Shown here in pieces: positions 8,534 to 15,273 of a DNA stretch of 18,209 nucleotides. Made by a program: the position numbers and the translations under genes. Below the pieces are notes generated by a model. That model was not told the origin of the DNA. It ran no database searches and saw nothing but the letters and a program-made list of their open reading frames with translations. Location of the stretch: positions 1 through 18,209 of the forward strand of contig JBDTYM010000078.1 of NCBI GenBank assembly GCA_040005635.1, in the 5' to 3' direction. Origin of the DNA: Dokdonella_A sp040005635. GTDB lineage: Bacteria > Pseudomonadota > Gammaproteobacteria > Xanthomonadales > Rhodanobacteraceae. Within the stretch, counting starts at the first letter, position 1. Every line of letters begins with the position of its first letter.

Positions 8534-9441
8534 TGGCAAAGGTCGGTGGTGCCCTGCAAGCGCACCAAGGTAAACCGCAGCGTCTCGGCGAGGCTCAGCA
8601 TTTCGCCTGCGTCATTGGTCACGTCGTGCAGTGCGTTCCAAACGTTCGCGATCTCGGTACCTGCATCGGCGTTGATCGTGCCGATCAGGTCGTCGAGTGC
8701 TGCAATCGCAGCGTCGATATCGAGCAGGAGCAAGGCGTTGACCTTGCCGAGCAGTCCAAGCAGGTCGCCTCGCAGCAGGTCGTCCAATGCCGCGACGAGG
8801 ATTCGGGTGTCCAGATCGAGAATTTTCTGGAGCGCCAAGACGAGTGGAGCGCGCGGGTCATTGATAGGGAGGAACTGGGAAAACGCACCGCCGCGGCCGC
8901 GCATGCGCACGCTGCCGGCGACGACCGCAGAGGTCACATCGTTGAAATTGCCATCCAACGGTGCCTTGAAAAGACGATATGGGCTATCCGCTGAGCAGGG
9001 CAGGTCGTGCGTATGGAGTTCGAATTCGTAGGTATTGATGAACGACAGGATGCCGCTGCCGTCTTCGGGACCGTCGAAACTGCTAGTGAACAGTTGCAGG
9101 GTGCCGGGTGGCTCGACCGTGATCATCACAGGAAACGCCGGATCGATGCTGACCGAAGGAATGCCGAGCAGATTCGGCAAGCGCAAGCGCAACGTCGGGT
9201 CGTTCGGATCAACCAGTTGTGCGGTGAGGTTGAGACTTTCGGCGGTGAGGTTGAGCGGCGAATCGAATGTGATCGTGACGTCGCCATCGTAGGTCACCCC
9301 ATTGGTGCCCTGAAGGGAAATTTGCGCATGGGCGACATTTCCCTCGATGTCCACGACAACGGTCGCTGCGGCTTCGCGCATGCCGGCCATGCCCAGCAGG
9401 AGCGCCAGCGCACAGATCCAGCCACGTATGGTCTTCAGCAT
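8530..9441 (-). CDS. Secreted protein of unknown function
   Basis: This 303-residue protein starts at the ATG at 9441. A purine-rich AGGGAACAGGGG stretch lies upstream and a clear Sec signal peptide follows (charged MLKTIRGW, hydrophobic core, cleavage probably after the AAA at 24-26). The frame stays open upstream to nt 9633, but that part is not protein-like. The first half of the mature chain is rich in beta-type, Thr/Asn/Pro-containing sequence. The second half is Leu/Asp-rich and helix-like, with repeated ALDDL-type segments. The mature chain appears to have only two Cys residues, one mid-chain (LPCSADS) and one at the extreme C-terminus (DLCQ). These could form a disulfide in the periplasm. 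I do not recognise the family. Its stop codon overlaps the FHA-GAF start by 4 nt, so it is made with that protein. Confidence 0.8.
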   Translation of the reverse strand: MLKTIRGWICALALLLGMAGMREAAATVVVDIEGNVAHAQISLQGTNGVTYDGDVTITFDSPLNLTAESLNLTAQLVDPNDPTLRLRLPNLLGIPSVSIDPAFPVMITVEPPGTLQLFTSSFDGPEDGSGILSFINTYEFELHTHDLPCSADSPYRLFKAPLDGNFNDVTSAVVAGSVRMRGRGGAFSQFLPINDPRAPLVLALQKILDLDTRILVAALDDLLRGDLLGLLGKVNALLLLDIDAAIAALDDLIGTINADAGTEIANVWNALHDVTNDAGEMLSLAETLRFTLVRLQGTTDLCQ

Positions 9442-9823
9442 GTCGTTTCGCCCCTGTTCCCTGCCTTGCAGTCGTTTCCGGTTGCAATGCACGTTCCAAG
9501 GTACGCCGAGTTCCCGACAAAACCTGAACGAATTTGTGTGCAAGCTGCCATTTGAGGGATTTTCCCCGTTTCGCGTGAGGGGAATGCGAAAAGCGTACCT
9601 GCCATGAGCGCCCCGAGGCAGATTGACAGGCAAGATCGCCGGATGCTGCGATGACTGGCGTCGAATCCCGTTCGCAGGATTGGCCGCTGGAACGCGCCGC
9701 GCCGCCCCCGCCTATCGTCCGGACCGCGACATCGCTGTCCGAATCTGACCGTTTGCGCCGAAAGAAGCCGCCCTACAGCCGGCTGGGTGTTGCTGTTTCA
9801 GCCGGCCCGGACGCGCCAGCGGT
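9442..9823. other. Non-coding interval upstream of the signalling block
   Basis: I see no convincing gene in these 382 bases. The interval should contain the promoter of the leftward secreted-protein/FHA-GAF/kinase genes, but I could not find a clear -35/-10 pair on the minus strand. It holds a 6-bp inverted repeat TTTCGC-N11-GCGAAA (9569-9591), which could be an operator. It also holds a perfect TTGACA on the plus strand (9623-9628) with only a poor -10 (TGCGAT, 18-nt spacer) and no plus-strand gene after it. The terminator-like hairpin of the DUF2007 gene (9778-9806) lies at the other end. Confidence 0.5.
9778..9806 (-). terminator. Terminator-like hairpin after the DUF2007-type gene
   Basis: GCCGGCTG (9778-9785) and CAGCCGGC (9799-9806) form a perfect 8-bp GC-rich stem with a 13-nt loop. 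The hairpin lies 17 nt past the stop codon of the leftward gene at 9824-10210. On the minus strand it is followed by a mixed stretch containing CTTCTTTC rather than a clean T-run, so it is a plausible but not ideal intrinsic terminator. Confidence 0.5.
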
Positions 9824-10210
9824 TCAATGCGACAGCTGGCTCAGCGCGATCAACATCGCCACGCCGACGATCAGTGCCAGCACGACCAGTTTGATGCGCA
9901 TCGAGGCGCGCTTGTGCGTGCTGGTATCGCCGGCACTGCGCGACGCGGCGAGCTCGTCGGCGAAGCGCGTGGCCGGTTCGAGCCCGGCATTGCGCAGGAT
10001 CTGCCGCGCGCGCGTCTGGTCTTCCGAGCGCACGACCTGCACCTGCGGCCACGAATCGCGGTCGCCTCGGGCGGTGTAGCTGAACTTCTTCCAGTCCGCC
10101 CCCTGATAAGTGCGGCGGTTGTTGATCGTGGTCTGGATGCCCTGTTCGGCCATCAGTGCGACGACGCGATCGATATTCTCCAGGCGGGGCGATGTATAGA
10201 TGTCACGCAC
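9824..10210 (-). CDS. DUF2007-like small protein with C-terminal membrane anchor
   Basis: This 128-residue protein uses a GTG start (nt 10210) preceded at good spacing by GAGG. The N-terminal 75 residues (IYTSPRLENIDRV..LMAEQGIQTTINN.., then WPQVQVVR..DQTRARQIL) look like the DUF2007 fold, a small ferredoxin-like domain sometimes described as a putative signal-transducing domain. In xanthomonads related proteins are, as I recall, annotated 'pathogenicity-like', a label without clear functional support. Residues about 104-125 (IKLVVLALIVGVAMLIALSQL) form one transmembrane segment at the extreme C-terminus. The domain would therefore sit in the cytoplasm as a tail-anchored protein. The gene starts 9 nt after the tesB stop and is probably co-transcribed with it. 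Its function is unknown. Confidence 0.8.
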   Translation of the reverse strand: MRDIYTSPRLENIDRVVALMAEQGIQTTINNRRTYQGADWKKFSYTARGDRDSWPQVQVVRSEDQTRARQILRNAGLEPATRFADELAASRSAGDTSTHKRASMRIKLVVLALIVGVAMLIALSQLSH

Positions 10211-10219
10211 GGCAGTACC

Positions 10220-11092
10220 TCACGTCGATTCCGGGCGCAGCCGGATCAAGCCTTCCTGCGCGGTCGAGGCGACCAGGCGGCCGTCCTCGCTGTAGATCAT
10301 GCCGCGTGCGAGGCCGCGTCCGCCCTGCGCGGTCGGGCTGTCGCACGAATACAGCAGCCATTCGTCGACGCGGAACGGGCGGTGGAACCACAGCGCATGA
10401 TCGAGACTGGCGACCTGCACATTGCGCTGCAGGAACGAAATCCCGTGCGGAAACATGGTCGTGCCGATCAGGTGGAAATCCGACGCATACGCCAGCAGCG
10501 CGCGATGCAGCACGGGATGGTCGGCGATGCGATTCGACAGACGGAACCAGACCTGCTGATACGGCGGACGTTTCGGCGGGTTCAGGTCGTCGCGCGGGTA
10601 CACGTGACGGAACTCGAACGGGCCGGAGCGGCCAAACCAGCGTTGCAGCTTCGGCGGCAGTTTGGCCAGCTCCTCGGCCGGCAGCGGTGTCGGCGGCGCG
10701 ACATCGGCCGGTTTCGGCACTTCCGGCATCGTCAACTGATGCTCGACACCCGGCTCGTCGACCTGGAACGAGGCGGAGAAGTTGAAGATCGGCTGGCCGT
10801 GCTGGATCGCGGTGACGCGGCGCACAGAGAAACTGCCGCCGTCGCGCGTGCGCTCGACGTTGTAGAGGATCGGATGCGCGATGTCGCCGGCACGCAGGAA
10901 GTACGCATGCAGCGAATGCGCGTTGCGGTCGCTGTCGACGGTCTGTTGCGCGGCGGACAAGGCCTGACCGAGCACCTGACCGCCGAATACATATCGGGTG
11001 CCGATGTCGCGACTTTCGCCGCGGAAGAAATTCTCTTCCAGGCGTTCGAGCAGGAGCAGGCTCAGCAGTTCTTCGGTCGGCGTGGTGGTCAT
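10220..11092 (-). CDS. tesB: Acyl-CoA thioesterase II
   Basis: This is a 290-residue double hot-dog protein, close to the 286 residues of E. coli TesB, and it aligns along its whole length. It hydrolyses acyl-CoAs to free fatty acid and CoA in the cytoplasm. The E. coli catalytic triad is Asp204, Thr228 and Gln278. Here the matching positions are D205 (YASD), S229 (VASLDH) and Q279 (STAQEG), so the Thr is replaced by Ser, which keeps a hydroxyl. Other family signatures are FGGQVLGQAL (36-45), HSLHAYFLR (59-67) and the ALWFHRPF segment. The start is the ATG at 11092. The frame stays open upstream to 11257, but that part overlaps ampD and is not TesB-like. It forms a unit with the DUF2007-like gene. 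It may matter for CoA-thioester balance in a PHA-making cell (inference). Confidence 0.95.
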   Translation of the reverse strand: MTTTPTEELLSLLLLERLEENFFRGESRDIGTRYVFGGQVLGQALSAAQQTVDSDRNAHSLHAYFLRAGDIAHPILYNVERTRDGGSFSVRRVTAIQHGQPIFNFSASFQVDEPGVEHQLTMPEVPKPADVAPPTPLPAEELAKLPPKLQRWFGRSGPFEFRHVYPRDDLNPPKRPPYQQVWFRLSNRIADHPVLHRALLAYASDFHLIGTTMFPHGISFLQRNVQVASLDHALWFHRPFRVDEWLLYSCDSPTAQGGRGLARGMIYSEDGRLVASTAQEGLIRLRPEST

Positions 11093-11118
11093 GGGTGGCG
11101 CAATAGGTGGGACGCTCA

Positions 11119-11124
11119 AGTATA
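11119..11124 (-). promoter_or_regulatory. Candidate -10 element for tesB
   Basis: On the minus strand this reads TATACT, a 5/6 match to the sigma-70 -10 consensus, in an otherwise GC-rich stretch 26 nt before the tesB ATG. No good -35 hexamer lies 16-18 nt upstream; that region is the end of ampD. If real, it would give tesB its own promoter separate from ampD. Confidence 0.4.
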
Positions 11125-11135
11125 TCTGTGCAGCT

Positions 11136-11720
11136 CTAATGCTTCTGTTCGGAATCGAGCGGAGCCAGGCGTTGCAGGTTGCTGCCGTCGAGCACCTCGC
11201 GCCACGGAAACAGGGGCCCCGGGTCTTGCCGCCGCCTGAGCAGCGTGTTCGGATCATCGGCCGCCGGCTCGAGGCGGCGGTCGAGGTCTTCGTGGCCGGC
11301 GATCCAGCGCAGGTTTGAATGCTCGGCGCGGAGCTGACTCAGCAGCACGCGCAGCGAGTCGATCTGTTCCTGCGTATACGGCACCGTGAACGCCTGATAG
11401 CGGCTGTCGCCCCAGTGCGGATAGCGGCCGATATTGACCAGCTCGATGCCAATCGAGCGAGGGTTGTAGCTGAAGGTGTGGTTGGCGATGCGCGTATCGG
11501 CGACGAAACGGAACACCTGGCCTTCGAGGTCGATGTAGTAGTGCCCGCTATTGCCGGTCTGCGTGCCGGCGTAGTGGATGCGCTCGCCGAACTCACGCGC
11601 CATCGCCATGTCCGGCAGCTCGGTGCAGTGAATCACGACGAGATCGATCGCCGCCGACGGGCGTGCGGCGAGGCGCTCCTCGTAAGGCAACGGCCAATCC
11701 TGGATGGCGAGAGCGGGCAT
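11136..11720 (-). CDS. ampD: N-acetylmuramoyl-L-alanine amidase, AmpD type
   Basis: This is a 194-residue zinc amidase of the Amidase_2 family, near the usual AmpD length of about 180-190. Expected zinc ligands are visible: H31 (VIHCTE), H143 (AGHEDLD) and D166 (RQDPGP). The likely catalytic Glu is E93 in GIELVN. There is no signal peptide, so it should be cytoplasmic. There AmpD cuts the stem peptide from anhydro-muropeptides during cell-wall recycling and, in species with AmpR, keeps beta-lactamase expression low. The N-terminus differs a little from enterobacterial AmpD, so a related amidase role (AmpDh-like) is possible, though those usually carry signal peptides. The ATG at 11720 has AAGGA 8 nt upstream. 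The gene is divergent from the hydrolase-rlmKL pair. Confidence 0.88.
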   Translation of the reverse strand: MPALAIQDWPLPYEERLAARPSAAIDLVVIHCTELPDMAMAREFGERIHYAGTQTGNSGHYYIDLEGQVFRFVADTRIANHTFSYNPRSIGIELVNIGRYPHWGDSRYQAFTVPYTQEQIDSLRVLLSQLRAEHSNLRWIAGHEDLDRRLEPAADDPNTLLRRRQDPGPLFPWREVLDGSNLQRLAPLDSEQKH

Positions 11721-11763
11721 CGCGAAATTCCTTGGCTTGTGCGGCGCGGCGCGCGCGGCGGCA

Positions 11764-11773
11764 ATGCTAGCAT
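11764..11773. promoter_or_regulatory. Symmetrical extended -10-like sequence in divergent gap
   Basis: ATGCTAGCAT is a perfect 10-bp palindrome in the 92-bp gap between ampD and the hydrolase gene. Read on either strand it contains TG-C-TAGCAT, an extended -10-type element. Start sites placed a few bases beyond would leave leaders of roughly 30-40 nt to the ATGs at 11720 (minus) and 11813 (plus). No clear -35 is present on either side. It may be a shared bidirectional promoter core or simply a repressor half-site pair. Confidence 0.4.
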
Positions 11774-11812
11774 CGCGGTTTTCTTCGCGGCATGGTCGCG
11801 CAGGTTCTGTCC

Positions 11813-12325
11813 ATGAAAGGCACCGTCATCCTGTCGCATGGTCTTGAAAGCGGGCCGCAGGCAACCAAGGTCAGCGCGCTCGCCGAGGTCGCGCTGGCGC
11901 TCGGCTGGAAGGAAGTGCGGCCGGACTACCGCGCCATCGACGCGCCGCGCGATCCGCGCGCGATCGACGCGCGCATCGCGCAGGCGTTGAGCCACGCGCC
12001 GGCCGAGGGCCGCGTCGTCTTTGGCGGATCCAGCATGGGCGCGTTCATTTCCGGCTTCGCTTCGATCAAGCGTCGCTGCGAGGGCCTATTCCTGCTCGCG
12101 TTGCCGATCGGAATTCCGGGTTATCCGCATGCGTTCGCAGCCGCGGACGTTCCGACTGCGCTGGTGCACGGGTGGGACGACGAGGTATGCCCGGTGGATG
12201 CCGCGATCGGCTTCGCGCGCGAGCGCCGGGCGAGTCTGCATCTCGTCCGCGACGATCACCGCCTGGGTGCGCATGTCGACGAGTGCGCCGAGCTGTTCCG
12301 GCGTTTTCTGGCGGGACTCGACTGA
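11813..12325 (+). CDS. Small alpha/beta hydrolase
   Basis: This is a short alpha/beta-hydrolase fold protein of 170 residues with a probable complete catalytic triad. The nucleophile elbow GSSMG has S74, the acid is D123 in HGWDDEVCP and the base is H149 in DDHRLG. The N-terminal SHGLESGP loop matches the oxyanion-hole region. I chose the ATG at 11813 because the hydrolase fold begins right after it. An ATG at 11792 would add seven residues (MVAQVLS) and sit very close to the likely transcription start. There is no signal peptide, so it is cytoplasmic. The substrate cannot be told from sequence, but esterase or lipase-like activity on small molecules is likely. The stop is one nucleotide before the GTG of rlmKL, so the two genes are tightly linked. 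Confidence 0.85.
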   Translation: MKGTVILSHGLESGPQATKVSALAEVALALGWKEVRPDYRAIDAPRDPRAIDARIAQALSHAPAEGRVVFGGSSMGAFISGFASIKRRCEGLFLLALPIGIPGYPHAFAAADVPTALVHGWDDEVCPVDAAIGFARERRASLHLVRDDHRLGAHVDECAELFRRFLAGLD

Positions 12326-12326
12326 C

Positions 12327-14516
12327 GTGCTGACGTTGTTCGCGACCTGCCCGAAGGGGCTCGAATACCTGCTGCGCGACGAGTTGCGCGATCTCGGCGC
12401 CGAGGATGCGCGCGAAGCACTGGCCGGCGTGCATTTCAGCGGGACGCTGGAACTGGCGTACCGGGCCTGCCTTTGGTCGCGTCTGGCCAGCCGCGTGCTG
12501 CTGCAGCTGGGCGAGTTCGAGGCGGCGGACGCGGACGCGCTCTACGCGGGACTGCAACGCATCGACTGGTCGCAGCATCTGGCTGCCGACGGCAGCTTCG
12601 CGATCGACGCGGTCGGCAGCACGGCCGCGCTGCGGCATACGCAGTTCGTCGCGCTGCGCAGTAAGGACGCGATCGTCGATCAGTTCCGCGAGCAAGGCGG
12701 CACGCGGCCCAGCGTGGACGTCGAACGGCCGTCCATACGTCTGAACGTCCGTCTGTATCGAGAGCGGGCAACGGTCTCGCTGGATCTTTCCGGCACACCG
12801 CTGCATCGGCGTGGCTGGCGACAGGGGCAGGGCGATGCGCCGCTGAAGGAAAACCTCGCTTGCGCGATGCTGCTGCGAGCGGGTTGGCCGGCCGTGCACG
12901 CGGCGGGTGGCGCCTTGGTCGATCCGATGTGCGGTGCCGGCACTTTGCTGATCGAAGGCGCCTGGATGGCGGCTGGCGTCGCGCCGGGTTTGCAGCGCGA
13001 CTACTACGGTTTTCTCGGCTGGCGTCAGCACGACGCGGGCGTTTGGAGCGCCTTGCTTGCCGAGGCGCGGGCGCGTGCGGACGAGGGCTTGCGCGCGTTG
13101 CAGCCGGCATTCTTCGGCAGTGATCACGATCCGCACGTGTTGAACGAGGCAAGACGCAATGCGCAGGCCGCTGGCGTCGCCGGCTTCGTGCAACTGGCGC
13201 GACACGAGGCCGAGCATCTGCAGCGGCCCGCCGGCGGTGACCTCCCCGGTCTCGTCATCTGCAATCCACCGTATGGCGAACGGCTCGGCGAGCGCAATGC
13301 GCTGGCACTACTGTATCGGACGTTCGGCGAACGGTTGCGCACGCAGTTCGAGGGATGGCGCGCCAGTGTCATCGTTGCCGACGAAGAACTCGGTCACGCG
13401 CTCGGCCTGCGCGCGGACAAGCGCTACGTGCTCTACAACGGCGCGCTCGAATGCAAGCTGCTGATCTTCGAACTCGCTGCAGCCAGCGCACCGCGCGAGC
13501 GCATCGACAAGCCGCTGTCGGAAGGCGCGCAGGCGGTGCTGAACCGCATCCGCAAGAACCACCAGCACCTGCGCAAGCGTCTGCAGCGCGAAGGCGTCTC
13601 GTGCTATCGCATCTACGATGCCGACATTCCCGAATATGCGGCAGCGATCGATGTCTTCAGCGCGATCGGACGTGATGACGAAGGCGCGGCGCAGGCGGCG
13701 CCGGATGAAAAATTCCCACAGACCTGGTTGCACGTTCAGGAGTATGCGCCGCCGCGCGACATTCCCGAGCAGGTCGCACGCGACCGCCTGCGCGACCTCG
13801 TGCGGGCGGCTGCCATTGCCCTGGAAGTGCCGCGAGAACGCATCGCATTGAAGACGCGCTATCGCGCCAAGGGCGGTTCCAAATACGGCCGTATGGAGCA
13901 GCGCGGCGAGTTCCTGGTGGTGGAGGAGGGCGGCCTGCGTCTGCGCGTGAACCTGTTCGACTATCTCGACACCGGCTTGTTCCTGGACCACCGCCCGGTA
14001 CGCGCGCTAATTCGCGAACAGGCACGCGACGCGCGCTTCCTGAACCTGTTCTGCTACACGGCGAGTGCGAGTATTCACGCGGCCGCCGGCGCGGCGCGTA
14101 CGACGACCAGCGTCGATCTGTCGGCGACTTATCTGGAATGGGCCGCGCGCAATTTCACGCTGAACGGGTTGGGCGGCGCCAGGCATCGGATCGTGCAGGC
14201 GGACGTGCTGTCATGGCTGCGTCACGAACGCGACGAATACGATCTGATCTTCGTCGATCCACCGACGTTCTCGAATTCCAAACGAGCTGACGACTTCGAT
14301 GTGCAGCGCGACCATGCGGCTCTGCTGGCACTGTGTGGCGAACGACTTGCGCCGAAAGGGTTGCTGCTGTTCTCGAACAATCTGCGCAAATTCACGCTCG
14401 ACCCGGCCCTGCATCACAGCTTCGATGTGCGCGACATCACGGCCGCGACGATCCCGTTCGACTTCGCGCGCAACGCGCGTATCCACCACTGCTACGAACT
14501 ACGTCGTCGTTCATGA
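12327..14516 (+). CDS. rlmL: Bifunctional 23S rRNA methyltransferase RlmKL
   Basis: This 729-residue protein is a fusion of two rRNA methyltransferases as in E. coli RlmKL (about 702 residues). The start is the GTG at 12327, giving MLTLFATCPKGLEYLL, the usual family N-terminus. The open frame extends upstream to 12021, but inside the hydrolase gene. A THUMP-type RNA-binding region (about 45-155) comes first. The RlmL half has the SAM motif DPMCGAGT (199-206) and the NPPY motif (313-316), and makes m2G2445 in 23S rRNA. The RlmK half has LNLFCYTAS (572-580) and DPPT (644-647), and makes m7G2069. Both catalytic motifs look intact. The enzyme acts in the cytoplasm on assembling 50S subunits. The fused form points to a gammaproteobacterium. 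Confidence 0.97.
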   Translation: MLTLFATCPKGLEYLLRDELRDLGAEDAREALAGVHFSGTLELAYRACLWSRLASRVLLQLGEFEAADADALYAGLQRIDWSQHLAADGSFAIDAVGSTAALRHTQFVALRSKDAIVDQFREQGGTRPSVDVERPSIRLNVRLYRERATVSLDLSGTPLHRRGWRQGQGDAPLKENLACAMLLRAGWPAVHAAGGALVDPMCGAGTLLIEGAWMAAGVAPGLQRDYYGFLGWRQHDAGVWSALLAEARARADEGLRALQPAFFGSDHDPHVLNEARRNAQAAGVAGFVQLARHEAEHLQRPAGGDLPGLVICNPPYGERLGERNALALLYRTFGERLRTQFEGWRASVIVADEELGHALGLRADKRYVLYNGALECKLLIFELAAASAPRERIDKPLSEGAQAVLNRIRKNHQHLRKRLQREGVSCYRIYDADIPEYAAAIDVFSAIGRDDEGAAQAAPDEKFPQTWLHVQEYAPPRDIPEQVARDRLRDLVRAAAIALEVPRERIALKTRYRAKGGSKYGRMEQRGEFLVVEEGGLRLRVNLFDYLDTGLFLDHRPVRALIREQARDARFLNLFCYTASASIHAAAGAARTTTSVDLSATYLEWAARNFTLNGLGGARHRIVQADVLSWLRHERDEYDLIFVDPPTFSNSKRADDFDVQRDHAALLALCGERLAPKGLLLFSNNLRKFTLDPALHHSFDVRDITAATIPFDFARNARIHHCYELRRRS

Positions 14517-14533
14517 ACAGCGAGCGTTTTTTT
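14504..14533 (+). terminator. Possible terminator overlapping the rlmKL stop codon
   Basis: An imperfect inverted repeat (14504-14511 with 14516-14523, one mismatch and one G-T pair) is centred on the 10-base palindrome GTTCATGAAC, which contains the TGA stop. After three bases a run of seven T follows (14527-14533). It has the layout of an intrinsic terminator, but the stem is short and only partly GC. Confidence 0.45.
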
Positions 14534-14610
14534 AACCTCGCGCACGAAAATTTCAGTCATGATTCAGCCGCTCCAGCGCAGCATGCCAAGCGTATCTCGG
14601 AGGGTGTGTC

Positions 14611-15069
14611 ATGAGTCTGTTCCGCAACAAAATCCGCTATGCGTTGATCGGCCTGCTGGTGGCCGCCGGTATCGCGTTTGGTCCTGCCGCTTTTGCGCGC
14701 GGACACGTCAGTATCGGCATCGGTCTGCCCGGCATCAGCCTCGGCTTTTCGGACTGCCGTCACTGCGGTTGGGGTGGTGGGTACGGCGGCGGTTACTACG
14801 GCGGCGGCTACGGTTATGCCGCGCCTGCATATGCTTATGAACCGGCCTATTACGGACCTACTTATTACGGCGCCTCGTACTATCCGGCGTACTACGGTGG
14901 AGCCGTCTACTACGGTGGCTCCTACGGCCGCGGTCATCGTGGAGGCTATTACGACCGAGGATATCGTGGCGGTCGCGGCGGCGATTATCGCGGCCATGAT
15001 TCTGGCGGCCATGACTCAGGACGTGGCGGCAACTACTACGATCGGGGTGGCGGCTACCGCCACCACTGA
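14611..15069 (+). CDS. Secreted Gly/Tyr-rich low-complexity protein
   Basis: This 152-residue protein has a clear Sec signal peptide (basic start, hydrophobic core 11-25, probable cut after AFA at 27-29) and a short mature segment, VSIGIGLPGISLGF. A low-complexity tail follows from about 54 to the end, made of GGY, YYG, RGG and DRG units, ending in His-His. A small DCRHC motif (48-52) gives two cysteines, perhaps a disulfide or metal site. Similar short envelope proteins with Gly/Tyr/Pro-rich tails occur widely in proteobacteria without an assigned function. The ATG has GGAGG 8 nt upstream, a strong ribosome site, and a strong terminator follows. This looks like a well-expressed single-gene unit. 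An outer-surface or matrix-type role is possible but not shown. Confidence 0.85.
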   Translation: MSLFRNKIRYALIGLLVAAGIAFGPAAFARGHVSIGIGLPGISLGFSDCRHCGWGGGYGGGYYGGGYGYAAPAYAYEPAYYGPTYYGASYYPAYYGGAVYYGGSYGRGHRGGYYDRGYRGGRGGDYRGHDSGGHDSGRGGNYYDRGGGYRHH

Positions 15070-15080
15070 TCACCAGTCAG

Positions 15081-15119
15081 CGCTGGCGGCGCACCCCTCC
15101 CCCTTCCCCGCCGCCAGCG
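15081..15119 (+). repeat. Long inverted repeat after Gly/Tyr-rich gene
   Basis: CGCTGGCGGC (15081-15090) and GCCGCCAGCG (15110-15119) are a perfect 10-bp inverted repeat. One further G-C pair extends it inward, around a pyrimidine-only core apart from a few bases. It begins 11 nt after the stop codon. It has no T-run of its own and sits just upstream of the intrinsic terminator, so it could protect the 3' end of the mRNA or assist termination. Confidence 0.75.
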
Positions 15120-15125
15120 TACCCG

Positions 15126-15167
15126 CCCCGCGACGATTTCCCCTGATCGTCGCGGGGTTTCTTTTTT
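15126..15167 (+). terminator. Strong intrinsic terminator
   Basis: CCCCGCGACGAT (15126-15137) pairs perfectly with ATCGTCGCGGGG (15146-15157) around an 8-nt loop, and TTTCTTTTTT follows at once. This 12-bp GC-rich stem with a T-rich tail is a textbook Rho-independent terminator for the Gly/Tyr-rich protein gene. Confidence 0.95.
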
Positions 15168-15237
15168 CCACGGTTGTACGCAGCCGATCGGCCGCGCACC
15201 TCATCGGAACGAAGGTCGCGTGGCCGCTGTCACGGGT

Positions 15238-15243
15238 TATGAT
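15238..15243 (+). promoter_or_regulatory. Candidate -10 element for the pmtA-like gene
   Basis: TATGAT is a 5/6 match to the sigma-70 -10 consensus between the upstream terminator and the next gene. No convincing -35 is found 16-18 nt upstream. A start site near 15250 would leave about 24 nt before the ATG at 15274 and would rule out the upstream GTG at 15220 as the start codon. Confidence 0.4.
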
Positions 15244-15273
15244 GGCGAGCTTTGTTTCCCGATGGACCGCTGC

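Noticed and set aside
9442..9633. Upstream extension of the secreted protein to nt 9633
   Set aside because: The added residues precede an obvious signal peptide and would bury it.
9623..9646. Plus-strand promoter TTGACA...TGCGAT
   Set aside because: The -35 is perfect but the -10 is poor and no plus-strand gene follows, so it is kept only as a curiosity.
9827..11239. 470-codon plus-strand open frame across tesB and the DUF2007-like gene
   Set aside because: It lies opposite two well-supported minus-strand genes and its translation is rich in Arg/Gln/Val with no recognisable fold.
12066..13217. 383-codon minus-strand open frame inside hydrolase and rlmKL
   Set aside because: It is antisense to conserved motifs of RlmKL, with no family resemblance.
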